A DNA stretch of 64,000 nucleotides. It comes from Halomonas cerina (GTDB lineage Bacteria; Pseudomonadota; Gammaproteobacteria; Pseudomonadales; Halomonadaceae). The stretch is taken from NCBI RefSeq assembly GCF_014192215.1, contig NZ_JACHXP010000006.1, forward strand, positions 124,001 to 188,000, given 5' to 3'. Both the position numbers and the translations under genes were made by a program. The notes beneath the pieces are model-generated. The model did no database searches. It saw only the letters and a program-made list of their open reading frames with translations, and had not been told where the DNA came from. Shown here piece by piece: positions 36,101-43,835 of this stretch (its first letter is position 1; each line of letters starts with the position of its first letter).

Positions 36101-36925
36101 GCGCTGTCGAAGATCACCGGCCGCGACCACACCCACCTGGCCGAGCCCAAGGAAGAGGAGAAGATCCGCTTCCGCGACGTGGTCGCCCAGCCGCGCAAGA
36201 TCATCTCCAGCCCAACCTGGTCCGGCCTCGAGGACGAGCACGTCTCCTACAACGCCGGCTACACCAACGTCCACGAGCTGATCCCATGGCGCACCGTGAG
36301 TGGTCGCCAGCAGTTCTACCAGGATCACCCCTGGATGCGCGCCTTCGGCGAGAGCCTTTTGGTCTACCGTCCGCCCATCGACACCAAGGCGGTGGCCAGC
36401 GTCCATGCGCCCAAGAGCAACGGCAATCCGGAGATCGCCCTGAACTGGATCACTCCGCACCAGAAGTGGGGCATCCACTCCACCTACAGCGACAACCTGC
36501 TGATGCAGACCCTGTCACGAGGCGGCCCGATCGTCTGGCTGTCCGAGGACGACGCCAAGTCCATCGGTATCGAGGACAACGACTGGATGGAGCTCTACAA
36601 CGCCAACGGCGCCATCACGGCCCGGGCCGTGGTCAGCCAGCGGGTCAAGAACGGCATGGCGATGATGTATCACGCCCAGGAGCGCCTGGTGAACATCCCC
36701 GGCTCGGAAATCTCCGGCACCCGGGGCGGTATCCACAACTCGGTGACCCGCGTGTGTCCCAAGCCGACCCACATGATCGGGGGCTATGCGCAGCTCTCCT
36801 ATAGCTTCAACTACTACGGCACCGTCGGCTCCAACCGCGACGAGTTCGTCATCGTGCGCAAGATGCGGAAGATCGACTGGCTGGACGGCGAAGGCAACGA
36901 CTATGAGCAGGAGGCCGTGAAATGA
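33149..36925 (+). CDS. narG: Respiratory nitrate reductase alpha subunit
   Basis: NarG is the cytoplasm-facing molybdenum bis-MGD subunit that reduces nitrate to nitrite. The 1258 residues are close to E. coli NarG in length and sequence. The N-terminal FS0 cluster motif is His50, Cys54, Cys58 (HGVNCTGSC) with the fourth Cys in RGCPRG. The molybdopterin regions (GFSPIPAMSMVSY, WGSNVPQTRTPDAHF, QSGGGWSHYVGQEKLRPQ) are intact. The ATG at 33149 follows GGAGAG; a longer frame to 33071 lacks support. Its stop overlaps the narH ATG. Confidence 0.98.
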   Translation: MSHFIDRLNFFRRAREPFANDHGETREESRGWEDSYRQRWQHDKVVRSTHGVNCTGSCSWKIYVKNGLVTWETQQTDYPRTRPDLPNHEPRGCPRGASYSWYLYSANRLKHPLIRKPLLKLWRESLAAKGDPVEAWAAIVEDPAKAKQYKRARGLGGFVRAGWDELNELIAASNVYTAKQYGPDRIIGFSPIPAMSMVSYAAGSRYLSLIGGVCMSFYDWYCDLPPASPQTWGEQTDVPESADWYNSGYIIAWGSNVPQTRTPDAHFFTEVRYKGTKTVSVTPDYAEVAKLTDEWLSAKQGTDAALAMAMGHVILKEFHLDRPSAYFTDYVRRYSDMPFLVELEAREDGSYAPGKQLRASDFAENMGQDNNPEWKTVAWDATRDQLVVPHGSIGFRWGEKEGEQGKWNLEPLDAEGNEIEPLLTLADKRDTVAKVAFPYFGGIAHEHFAHVKSEGASNELLFHSLPAKRLKKADGREVLAVTVFDLMCANYGIDRGFGKDGEDDGATAFDQVKPYTPAWQEKITGVPADQCLRIAREFAGNADKTRGRSMIIVGAGMNHWYHMDMNYRGLINMLVMCGCIGQSGGGWSHYVGQEKLRPQTGWTPLAFGLDWHRPPRHMNSTSFFYNHSSQWRYEKLEVKEILSPLARVEDYPGSLIDFNVRAERMGWLPSAPQLDTNPLRLAGAAKEAGKSTADYVVDELKSGKLRFAAEHPDSPQNFPRNLFVWRSNLLGSSGKGHDYLLKYLLGANHGVQGKDLGKMDGIKPQEVDWQDEAAEGKLDLLVTLDFRMSTTCLYSDIVLPTATWYEKDDLNTSDMHPFIHPLTAATDPAWESRSDWEIYKGIAKAFSKVCVGHLGEETDLVTLPHQHDSPAELAQPEVKDWKKGECEPIPGKTMPALIEVKRNYPETFERFTSVGPLLENIGNGGKGISWNTEKEVELLGKLNHRKLDGPQKGRPLIDSAIDAAEMILALAPETNGQVAVKAWDALSKITGRDHTHLAEPKEEEKIRFRDVVAQPRKIISSPTWSGLEDEHVSYNAGYTNVHELIPWRTVSGRQQFYQDHPWMRAFGESLLVYRPPIDTKAVASVHAPKSNGNPEIALNWITPHQKWGIHSTYSDNLLMQTLSRGGPIVWLSEDDAKSIGIEDNDWMELYNANGAITARAVVSQRVKNGMAMMYHAQERLVNIPGSEISGTRGGIHNSVTRVCPKPTHMIGGYAQLSYSFNYYGTVGSNRDEFVIVRKMRKIDWLDGEGNDYEQEAVK

Positions 36926-38508
36926 AGATTCGTTCCCAGGTAGGCATGGTCCTCAACCTCGACAAGTGCATCGGCTGTCATACCTGCTCGGTGACCTGCA
37001 AGAACGTCTGGACCAGCCGCGAGGGCATGGAGTATGCCTGGTTCAACAACGTCGAGACCAAGCCCGGCATCGGCTATCCCAAGGAGTGGGAGAACCAGAA
37101 GAAGTGGCGGGGAGGCTGGTTGCGTCGCAAGGATGGCCGCATCGAACCGCGTATCGGCGGCAAGTGGCGGGTGCTGGCGAACATCTTCGCCAACCCCGAC
37201 CTGCCGGAGATCGACGACTACTACGAGCCGTTTACCTTCGACTACCAGCACCTGCATACCGCCAAGCAGGGCGAGCACCAGCCGATCGCCCGGCCGCGCT
37301 CGCTGATCTCCGGTCAGCGCATGAAGAAGATCGAATGGGGTCCGAACTGGGAGGAGATCCTCGGCACCGAGTTCGCCAAGCGCCGCAAGGACGCGAACTT
37401 CGAGCAGATCCAGGCCGACATCTACGGCCAGTTCGAGAACACCTTCATGATGTACCTGCCGCGGCTGTGCGAGCACTGCCTCAATCCGTCCTGCGTGGCC
37501 TCCTGTCCGTCCGGCGCGATCTACAAGCGCGAGGAAGACGGCATCGTGCTGATCGACCAGGACAAGTGCCGCGGCTGGCGGATGTGCATCTCCGGCTGCC
37601 CCTACAAGAAGATCTACTACAACTGGAAGACCGGGAAATCCGAGAAGTGCATCTTCTGCTACCCGCGCATCGAGGTCGGCCAGCCGACCGTCTGCTCCGA
37701 GACCTGCGTGGGCCGCATCCGCTACCTCGGCGTGCTGCTCTATGACGCCGACCGCATCGAGGAGGTGGCGAGTTCCCCGGACGAACGCGACCTCTACCAT
37801 CGTCAGCGCGAGATCTTCCTGGACCCCCACGACCCGGAGGTGATCGCCCAGGCGCGCAAGGATGGCGTCCCCGACAACGTCATCCAGGCCGCCCAGGCGA
37901 GCCCGATCTATAAGCTGGCCATGGACTGGGGGCTGGCGCTGCCGCTGCACCCCGAGTACCGCACCCTGCCCATGGTCTGGTACGTGCCGCCGCTGTCGCC
38001 GATCCAGTCCGCCGCCGAAGCCGGCAAGGTCGAGTTCGACGGCGTGATGCCCAAGATCGAGTCGCTGCGCATCCCGGTCAAGTACCTGGCCAACATGCTC
38101 ACCGCCGGCGAGGAGGAGCCCGTGGTGCTGGCGCTCAAGCGCCTGATGGCCATGCGCCTCTACATGCGTGGCAAGCACGTCGACGGCAAGGCCGAGACCG
38201 AGGTGCTCGACAGCGTGGGCCTCACCGAGGCCCAGGTAGAGGACATGTACCGCTATCTCGCCATCGCCAACTACGAGGATCGCTTCGTGATCCCCACCAG
38301 CCACCGCGAGATGGCCACCGAGGCCTTCCCGGAGCGCGGCGGCTGCGGCTTCAGCTTCGGCGATGGCTGCCACGGCGAGAGCAAGCCGAGCCTGTTCAAC
38401 GGCCGTCCCCAAACCACCACCCTGGTCAAGCCGGTGGAGGTCTATGAACCCCAGGCCCAGAGCGAGGGTCGGCGCCATGAAAAACCTGAGGAGGCCCGTC
38501 ATGGTTGA
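36922..38508 (+). CDS. narH: Respiratory nitrate reductase beta subunit
   Basis: NarH carries three [4Fe-4S] clusters and one [3Fe-4S] cluster that wire NarI to NarG. Cysteine groups are CIGCHTCSVTC, CEHCLNPSCVASC, CRGWRMCISGC (the Trp replaces a Cys and marks the 3Fe cluster) and CIFC. The 528 residues are of normal length. It overlaps narG by four bases and narJ by eight. Confidence 0.98.
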   Translation: MKIRSQVGMVLNLDKCIGCHTCSVTCKNVWTSREGMEYAWFNNVETKPGIGYPKEWENQKKWRGGWLRRKDGRIEPRIGGKWRVLANIFANPDLPEIDDYYEPFTFDYQHLHTAKQGEHQPIARPRSLISGQRMKKIEWGPNWEEILGTEFAKRRKDANFEQIQADIYGQFENTFMMYLPRLCEHCLNPSCVASCPSGAIYKREEDGIVLIDQDKCRGWRMCISGCPYKKIYYNWKTGKSEKCIFCYPRIEVGQPTVCSETCVGRIRYLGVLLYDADRIEEVASSPDERDLYHRQREIFLDPHDPEVIAQARKDGVPDNVIQAAQASPIYKLAMDWGLALPLHPEYRTLPMVWYVPPLSPIQSAAEAGKVEFDGVMPKIESLRIPVKYLANMLTAGEEEPVVLALKRLMAMRLYMRGKHVDGKAETEVLDSVGLTEAQVEDMYRYLAIANYEDRFVIPTSHREMATEAFPERGGCGFSFGDGCHGESKPSLFNGRPQTTTLVKPVEVYEPQAQSEGRRHEKPEEARHG

Positions 38509-39286
38509 GAGTGCGATGACACTGCCCGAGCCGGTCGAGCCGATGCTGAGCCTGCGGGTGCTGGCCCGGCTGCTCGACTACCCCACGGCGGAGCTCCAGG
38601 CGGCCGCCGGTGAGATGATCGAGATCCTCGACGCCGAGCGCCGCTGGCCGGCGGCGCTGCGCACCCGCCTGATGGACTGGTGTCAGCGCCTGCTGGAGGC
38701 CGACCTCATGGACCTGCAGGCCGAGTACGTGGCGTTGTTCGACCGCGGGCGGGCCACCTCGTTGCTGCTCTTCGAGCATGTCCATGGCGAGTCCCGGGAC
38801 CGCGGCCAGGCCATGGTCGACCTGATGGCCGAGTACCGCACCGCGGGCTTCGAGCTCGACGCCCGAGAGCTCCCCGACTATCTGCCGCTGTTCCTGGAGT
38901 ACCTCTCCACCCGGCCCGAGGCCGACATCGGCCGCTGGCTGGGGGAGATCCGCCACATCCTGGCGCTGCTCACCGCCCGCCTGGAGGAACGCGACGCCGA
39001 CCACGCCCTGGTGCCGCTGGGGCTGCTGGCCCTGGTCGGTGCCGAGGACGACGTGAACGCCCACCGTGAGACGGTCCGGGACGAGACGCCCGACGATACC
39101 CCCGAGGCGCTGGACGAGGTCTGGGAGGAGGAGGCGGTGCGCTTCTCCGCCTCCTCCGACCAGGACTGCGCCCTGCAGTCCGCCGAGGGCCGGCGACTCG
39201 CCGAGCGCAAGCAGGCCGTGCCCAGTGACCCCGTCAAGATCATGCCCAGCATCGGCTCGACCGACCGCGCCGCGACCGAACGCTAA
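38501..39286 (+). CDS. narJ: Nitrate reductase assembly chaperone NarJ
   Basis: NarJ binds NarG before membrane attachment and helps insert the molybdenum cofactor and FS0. The 261-residue protein has the TorD/NarJ family core, with LLDYPTAELQ near the N-terminus, VALFDRGRATSLLLFEHVHGESRDRG, and LPDYLPLFLEYLS. The ATG at 38501 is chosen for its GAGGAGG ribosome-binding site inside the end of narH. The C-terminal 60 residues are acidic and variable. Confidence 0.94.
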   Translation: MVESAMTLPEPVEPMLSLRVLARLLDYPTAELQAAAGEMIEILDAERRWPAALRTRLMDWCQRLLEADLMDLQAEYVALFDRGRATSLLLFEHVHGESRDRGQAMVDLMAEYRTAGFELDARELPDYLPLFLEYLSTRPEADIGRWLGEIRHILALLTARLEERDADHALVPLGLLALVGAEDDVNAHRETVRDETPDDTPEALDEVWEEEAVRFSASSDQDCALQSAEGRRLAERKQAVPSDPVKIMPSIGSTDRAATER

Positions 39287-39298
39287 AGGAGACCCGTC

Positions 39299-39982
39299 AT
39301 GTTTAGCGAATACCTGCAACACCTGCTCTACGGCTACTACCCGTACCTGGCCGGAACGGTGTTCCTGGTCGGCAGCCTGATGCGCTACGACCACGGCCAG
39401 TTCACCTGGAAGACCGGCTCCAGCCAGATGCTCTCGTCGAAGAACATGCGCCTGGCCAGCAACCTCTTCCATATCGGCATCATCGTGATCTTCTTCGGTC
39501 ACCTGTTCGGCATGCTGACCCCCCACTGGGTCTATGCGCCCTTCCTCAGTGCCGGGGCCAAGCAGGTGGTCGCCATCGTGGTCGGCGGCATCGCCGGGGT
39601 GCTGTGCCTGGTCGGCGGCGCCATGCTGCTCCATCGTCGCCTGACCAATCCGCGGGTCAAGGCGTCGTCCAGCACCATGGACAACCTGATCCTCGGGCTG
39701 ATCGTCTTCCAGGCCGCCCTGGGCGTGGTCAGCGTGTTCTTCTCCCTGGGCCACCTGGACGGCGAGATGATGCTGACCCTGGCCGCCTGGGCACAGGCCA
39801 TCGTGTTCTTCGGTGGCGGGGCGGCGGACTACATGACCGAGGTGTCCTGGATCTACAAGCTGCATGTCTTCCTCGGTCTGACCATCATCCTGCTGTTCCC
39901 CTTCACCCGTCTGGTACATGTATGGAGCGTGCCCTTCGGCTATATCACTCGGCGCTATCAGGTGGTCCGTCGCCGCGGCTAA
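39299..39982 (+). CDS. narI: Respiratory nitrate reductase gamma subunit
   Basis: NarI is the membrane cytochrome b that oxidises quinol. It has five membrane helices in 227 residues. The heme ligands correspond to His58, His68, His189 and His207, which align with His56, 66, 187 and 205 of E. coli NarI. AAGGAG precedes the ATG. It is the last structural gene of narGHJI and is followed after 22 bases by a parvulin gene. Confidence 0.96.
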   Translation: MFSEYLQHLLYGYYPYLAGTVFLVGSLMRYDHGQFTWKTGSSQMLSSKNMRLASNLFHIGIIVIFFGHLFGMLTPHWVYAPFLSAGAKQVVAIVVGGIAGVLCLVGGAMLLHRRLTNPRVKASSSTMDNLILGLIVFQAALGVVSVFFSLGHLDGEMMLTLAAWAQAIVFFGGGAADYMTEVSWIYKLHVFLGLTIILLFPFTRLVHVWSVPFGYITRRYQVVRRRG

Positions 39983-40004
39983 TCTAACGGGGAGGAAAAG
40001 TGCC

Positions 40005-40826
40005 ATGCAGAAGATCGATATCGAGCAGCTTCCGGGGGGCGCCAGCCCCCCACCGATCCGGGTCGGTGAGGCGACCCTCGACGAGGCCACCATCGCCCGA
40101 GAGATGCAGTATCACCCGGCGGACAGCGCCGGCAGCGCCCAGCTCAAGGCGGCTCGGGCCCTGGTAGTGCGCGAGCTGCTACGCCAGCGCGCCGCGATTC
40201 TGGGCCTGGTCGAGGCCGATGGCGATGCCCTGGACGAGGGCGACGCCACCATCGCGGCCTTGCTGGAGCAGGAGCTGGACGTGCCCGAGCCTGCCGAGGC
40301 GGACTGCCGACGCTTCCATGCCGCCCATCCCGAGCGCTTCAGCGAGCCCACCTGCCTGCGGGTACGCCACCTGCTGCTGGCCGCGGCCCCGGATGACGCC
40401 CCGGCCCGCGACAGCGGCTATCGGCTGGGCGAGACGCTGATCCGTGAGCTCCAGGAAGCGCCGGCGCGCTTCACCGAGCTGGCCCAGCGCCACTCCGTTT
40501 GCCCCTCGAAGGACCAGGGCGGCGAGCTGGGCTGGCTGGTGCCGGGTCAGACCGTGCCCGAGTTCGACCGGGCGCTCCAGCGCCTGCCTGAGGGACTCTA
40601 CGAGCGGCCGCTGGCTTCCCGCTATGGCTGGCATGTGGTGAGCATCGACGAGCGCGTGGAGGGTCGCGAGCTGCCCTATGAGGCGGTGGCCGACCAGGTC
40701 CGTCACAGCCTGCGGGAGCAGGCCACCCGCCGCGCCCTGCGCCACTACCTCTTGGCCCTGGAAGCGGAGATCGGCGTGGAGGGCATCGTGCTCGACGACG
40801 ATGCCGCCGGGGCGCTGATGCAGTGA
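40005..40826 (+). CDS. Parvulin-type peptidyl-prolyl isomerase
   Basis: A 273-residue cytoplasmic protein (no signal peptide). The second half is a PpiC rotamase domain: LRVRHLLLAA, FTELAQRHSVCPSKDQGGELGW, VPGQTVPEFDRAL and YGWHVVSIDER. The N-terminal half is helical, as in NifM-like chaperones. Parvulins of this kind often follow narGHJI and are thought to assist nitrate reductase folding; that role is inference from position. GGAGGAAAAG precedes the ATG at 40005. Confidence 0.88.
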   Translation: MQKIDIEQLPGGASPPPIRVGEATLDEATIAREMQYHPADSAGSAQLKAARALVVRELLRQRAAILGLVEADGDALDEGDATIAALLEQELDVPEPAEADCRRFHAAHPERFSEPTCLRVRHLLLAAAPDDAPARDSGYRLGETLIRELQEAPARFTELAQRHSVCPSKDQGGELGWLVPGQTVPEFDRALQRLPEGLYERPLASRYGWHVVSIDERVEGRELPYEAVADQVRHSLREQATRRALRHYLLALEAEIGVEGIVLDDDAAGALMQ

Positions 40827-40837
40827 GGAGAGTTTCC

Positions 40838-41434
40838 ATGTCCCATGTCCCTGCCGATGCGCCCTTCGTGCCCCTGGGCATCGCCGTGCTGACCGTCTCC
40901 GACACCCGTGGCCTTAATGAGGATGGCAGCGGTGATCTTCTCGGCGAACGGCTTGCCGCGGCCGGCCATGCCCTGAGGGAGCGCCAGGTCGTGCCCGACG
41001 ATGTCTACCGCATCCGGGCCGTCGTATCGGCCTGGGTGGTGCGCGACGATATCCAGGTGGTGCTGGTCAACGGCGGTACCGGCTTCACGCCCCGCGATAC
41101 CACCCCCGAGGCGCTCATGCCCCTGTTCGACAAGGCGATCGACGGCTACGGCGAGCTTTTCCGCCATCTGTCGCTTGAGAGCATCGGGACTTCCACCGTG
41201 CAGTCTCGCGCCGTGGCCGGGTTGATCGACCGCACCTTGGTGTTCGCCATGCCCGGCTCGCCGAAGGCCTGCGCCACCGCCTGGGATGGCATCCTGGCCG
41301 CCCAGCTTGATGCCCGTACCCGGCCCTGCAACTTCGTCGCCATGGTGCTGCCCGAGGCCGAGCGCTGCGACAGCCGCCAGGCACCGACGGGGAGGCCGGC
41401 GGACACGAGGACCCGCGAAGGAGTGGCCTCATGA
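40838..41434 (+). CDS. moaB: Molybdenum cofactor protein MoaB
   Basis: A MoaB/MogA-family protein that adenylates molybdopterin. The motifs GIAVLTVSDTRGLNEDGSGD, VNGGTGFTPRDTTPEAL and FAMPGSPKAC are intact. It is 198 residues; the C-terminal 25 residues after the core are low in complexity. GAGGAG precedes the ATG. Its stop overlaps the moeA ATG. Presence in the nar operon ties cofactor supply to NarG demand. Confidence 0.94.
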   Translation: MSHVPADAPFVPLGIAVLTVSDTRGLNEDGSGDLLGERLAAAGHALRERQVVPDDVYRIRAVVSAWVVRDDIQVVLVNGGTGFTPRDTTPEALMPLFDKAIDGYGELFRHLSLESIGTSTVQSRAVAGLIDRTLVFAMPGSPKACATAWDGILAAQLDARTRPCNFVAMVLPEAERCDSRQAPTGRPADTRTREGVAS

Positions 41435-42687
41435 ACTGTGGCTGCGCAGACGTGGTCACTCCCGGCCTGCTCGACCTCTTCGACGCGCGAGCCCGGATGA
41501 TCGCCGCCGCCCGGCCGGTGGCCGGACGCGAGCGCCTGACGCTCGGCAACGCCGCGGGGCGGGTGCTGGCCGAGGAGGTCCGGGCCCTGCTGGACATGCC
41601 GGGGGTGGACAACAGCGCCATGGACGGCTATGCCCTGCGGCTTTCGGACCTGGCCGCGGCGCCCGACGGCCTGCCGGTGGCTCAGCGTCTCCCCGCCGGT
41701 GCCGGTGTGACGCACCTGCCGACGGGCGGTTGTGCGCGGATCTTCACCGGCGCCCCGGTGCCGCGGGGCGCCGACGCCGTGGTGCCTCAGGAGCGCGTGA
41801 AGGTCGATGGCCAGGGACGCGTGCACCTGGCCGGTGCGGTGGCCCACGGTGCCAATATCCGCTGGCGTGGCGAGGAGCATCGGGCCGGCGATGTCGTGCT
41901 CGAGGCCGGCGCGCCACTCACCGCCGCGGCCATCGCCCTGCTGGCCGGGCAGGGCATCGCCGAGGTCGAGGTCCACAGACGGCTGCGGGTGGCGCTTCTC
42001 GCCACCGGCGATGAGCTGATCGAGCCCGGCCAGGCCTGGACCCCGGGCGCCGTCTATAACAGCAACGGTGCCATGCTGCGGGCCCTGATAGCCGGCCAGG
42101 GCTGCGAGATCCTCGACCTGGGCATCGCGGCGGACCGGGCGGATGACCTGGGTCAATGTCTTGCCCGGGCGCGTGACGAGGCCGATCTGGTCGTGTGTAC
42201 GGGCGGGATCTCGGTGGGCGAGGAGGACCATGTGCGACCGGTACTGGAACGCCTGGGCGGGATCGCCTTCCATGGCGTGGCCATGAAGCCCGGCAAGCCC
42301 TTCGCCCTGGGCTACCTGGGCGACTCGCTCCGGCACGGCACGCCGCTGATCGGCCTGCCGGGCAACCCGGTGGCCTCGCTGGTGGGCTGGCAGTGGCTGG
42401 CCCTGCCCCTCGTGCAGGGCTGCCAAGGGCGCACGCCACCGCCTCTGCAACGCTTCTCGGTCACCGCCGGCTTCTCCCGACCGGCACCTCGGGGCCGCCG
42501 GGAGTTGCTCCGGGTGGTGCTCGACTGGACCGGCGGGGCGCCGGTCGCGCGCCTCGCGGGCGGTCAGGGCTCGCATATGCTGGGAGCCGCCAGCCAGGCC
42601 CATGGCTACCTGATCATCGATGCCGACACCCCGGTGGAGGAAGGCCATGCTTACGGATACTGTCCCGGTGCCCAGTTCCTCGACTGA
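41431..42687 (+). CDS. moeA: Molybdopterin molybdenumtransferase MoeA
   Basis: MoeA inserts molybdate into adenylated molybdopterin. The 418 residues have the four-domain MoeA layout with MDGYALR (near residue 65), the signature ATGDELIEPG with YNSNG, GGISVGEEDHV and LPGNPVAS. The N-terminal MNCGCAD is cysteine-rich, a feature of several MoeA paralogues in nitrate-reductase operons. The gene overlaps moaB by four bases and the dnr start lies inside its 3' end. Confidence 0.95.
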   Translation: MNCGCADVVTPGLLDLFDARARMIAAARPVAGRERLTLGNAAGRVLAEEVRALLDMPGVDNSAMDGYALRLSDLAAAPDGLPVAQRLPAGAGVTHLPTGGCARIFTGAPVPRGADAVVPQERVKVDGQGRVHLAGAVAHGANIRWRGEEHRAGDVVLEAGAPLTAAAIALLAGQGIAEVEVHRRLRVALLATGDELIEPGQAWTPGAVYNSNGAMLRALIAGQGCEILDLGIAADRADDLGQCLARARDEADLVVCTGGISVGEEDHVRPVLERLGGIAFHGVAMKPGKPFALGYLGDSLRHGTPLIGLPGNPVASLVGWQWLALPLVQGCQGRTPPPLQRFSVTAGFSRPAPRGRRELLRVVLDWTGGAPVARLAGGQGSHMLGAASQAHGYLIIDADTPVEEGHAYGYCPGAQFLD

Positions 42688-43390
42688 GCCGCTGCTGCGG
42701 CCTCGGCAGCTGCGTGAGCTGGTGCGCGGCGTGTCCTGGCTGGGCGACCTCGACGACGACGCGCTCGAGGCGTTGCTGAAGGACACCGAGGTGCGCACCC
42801 TCGCGAGCCACGGGTGGCTGTTCCGCCAGGAGGCCCCGGCCCACTGGCTGTATATCGTCATCAGCGGGGCGGTACGCCTGGTTCGCGCCACTCGGGACGG
42901 CCGGCTCGCCACCATCCGCTGCGTGGCACGGGGCGGCACCCTCGGCGAGCTGAGCATGGTGTCCCGTGCCGGCGTCTATCTCTACTCTGCCCAGGCCCTG
43001 CGCCGGACCCGGGTGCTGGCGATTCCCGCGGACCGCTGCCGCGCGATTCTCGACCGCCAGCCGGCCTGTCGCGCCGAGTTCATGAGCCGCCTGGCGCTGG
43101 AGCTCACCGAGCGCCTGGAGGATCTGGCGCTGCTGACCCAGGCCGACGCCATGGCGCGGCTGATCAGCTATCTGCTGCGTGAACTGCCGTCCGGACACAC
43201 GACGCAGGCGCCGGTGGTGCGCCTGGCCATGCCCAAGCGCTGGCTGGCCGCCCAGTTGGCCATGACGCCGGAAACCCTGTCACGGCTTCTGGCCCGGCTG
43301 CGTGACGAGGGCGCCATCCATATCGACGGGCAGCGCCTGAAAGTGCTCGACGAGCAGAAGCTCCGCGACATCATGCTCGCCGAGGACTGA
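42647..43390 (+). CDS. dnr: Dnr-type Crp/Fnr transcription regulator
   Basis: A 247-residue Crp/Fnr-family regulator with an N-terminal cyclic-nucleotide-like sensor domain, a dimerisation helix and a C-terminal winged helix. There is no N-terminal cysteine cluster, so it is not an iron-sulfur Fnr and fits the heme-dependent NO sensor Dnr/Nnr group. The recognition helix contains ETLSR, the E-xx-SR pattern that reads TTGAT half-sites in Fnr. The ATG at 42647 overlaps the end of moeA and follows GGAGGAAGG. It probably controls the boxes before nirS, nnrS, norC, the norE operon and narK1/narK2. Confidence 0.88.
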   Translation: MLTDTVPVPSSSTEPLLRPRQLRELVRGVSWLGDLDDDALEALLKDTEVRTLASHGWLFRQEAPAHWLYIVISGAVRLVRATRDGRLATIRCVARGGTLGELSMVSRAGVYLYSAQALRRTRVLAIPADRCRAILDRQPACRAEFMSRLALELTERLEDLALLTQADAMARLISYLLRELPSGHTTQAPVVRLAMPKRWLAAQLAMTPETLSRLLARLRDEGAIHIDGQRLKVLDEQKLRDIMLAED

Positions 43391-43417
43391 CATCTGGTCA
43401 TCTTTCCTGGAGGTCCC

Positions 43418-43822
43418 ATGTCCCGAACCGTGAAGCCGTCCCGCCCCCTGGTCTACTCCTGTTCCGGCTGCTCCGACGTGGCGCAGTTGGCCAATGAGGT
43501 GGCCCTGCGCCTCGACCATGGCGGCGTGGCGGAGATGTCCTGCATCGCCGGGGTGGGCGGTGGCGTGCCGGGCCTGGTGCGCATCGCCCGTTCCGGCCGC
43601 CCCATCGTGGCCATCGACGGCTGCCAGATGCACTGCGCGAGCCACTGCCTGGCCAATGTCGGGGTCGCGCCCACCGAGCACGTGCGGCTCTACGAGCAGG
43701 GGCTGAAGAAGCGCAAGGGGCGGCTCTACGACGAGGCGACCATCGCCACGGTCACTGAAGGCGTCGGCGAGCTGATCGCCCGGCTGCCCATGGGAGCGAC
43801 GGCTCGCGTCATGGACACCTGA
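43418..43822 (+). CDS. DGC-domain putative zinc-binding protein
   Basis: A 134-residue protein with the DGC-domain pattern: an early CSGCSD motif, MSCIAGVGGGVP in the middle, and the Asp-Gly-Cys core IDGCQMHCASHCL. Four to six cysteines suggest zinc or another metal. The family's function is unknown, but it often sits with anaerobic and denitrification genes. TGGAGG precedes the ATG. It appears to be the last gene of the long nar operon and converges on iadA. Confidence 0.85.
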   Translation: MSRTVKPSRPLVYSCSGCSDVAQLANEVALRLDHGGVAEMSCIAGVGGGVPGLVRIARSGRPIVAIDGCQMHCASHCLANVGVAPTEHVRLYEQGLKKRKGRLYDEATIATVTEGVGELIARLPMGATARVMDT

Positions 43823-43835
43823 GGCGTCCACGGCA

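Noticed and set aside
33317..36478. Very long minus-strand open frame opposite narG (1053 codons)
   Set aside because: Antisense shadow of a strongly conserved gene, with no motif and no ribosome-binding site.
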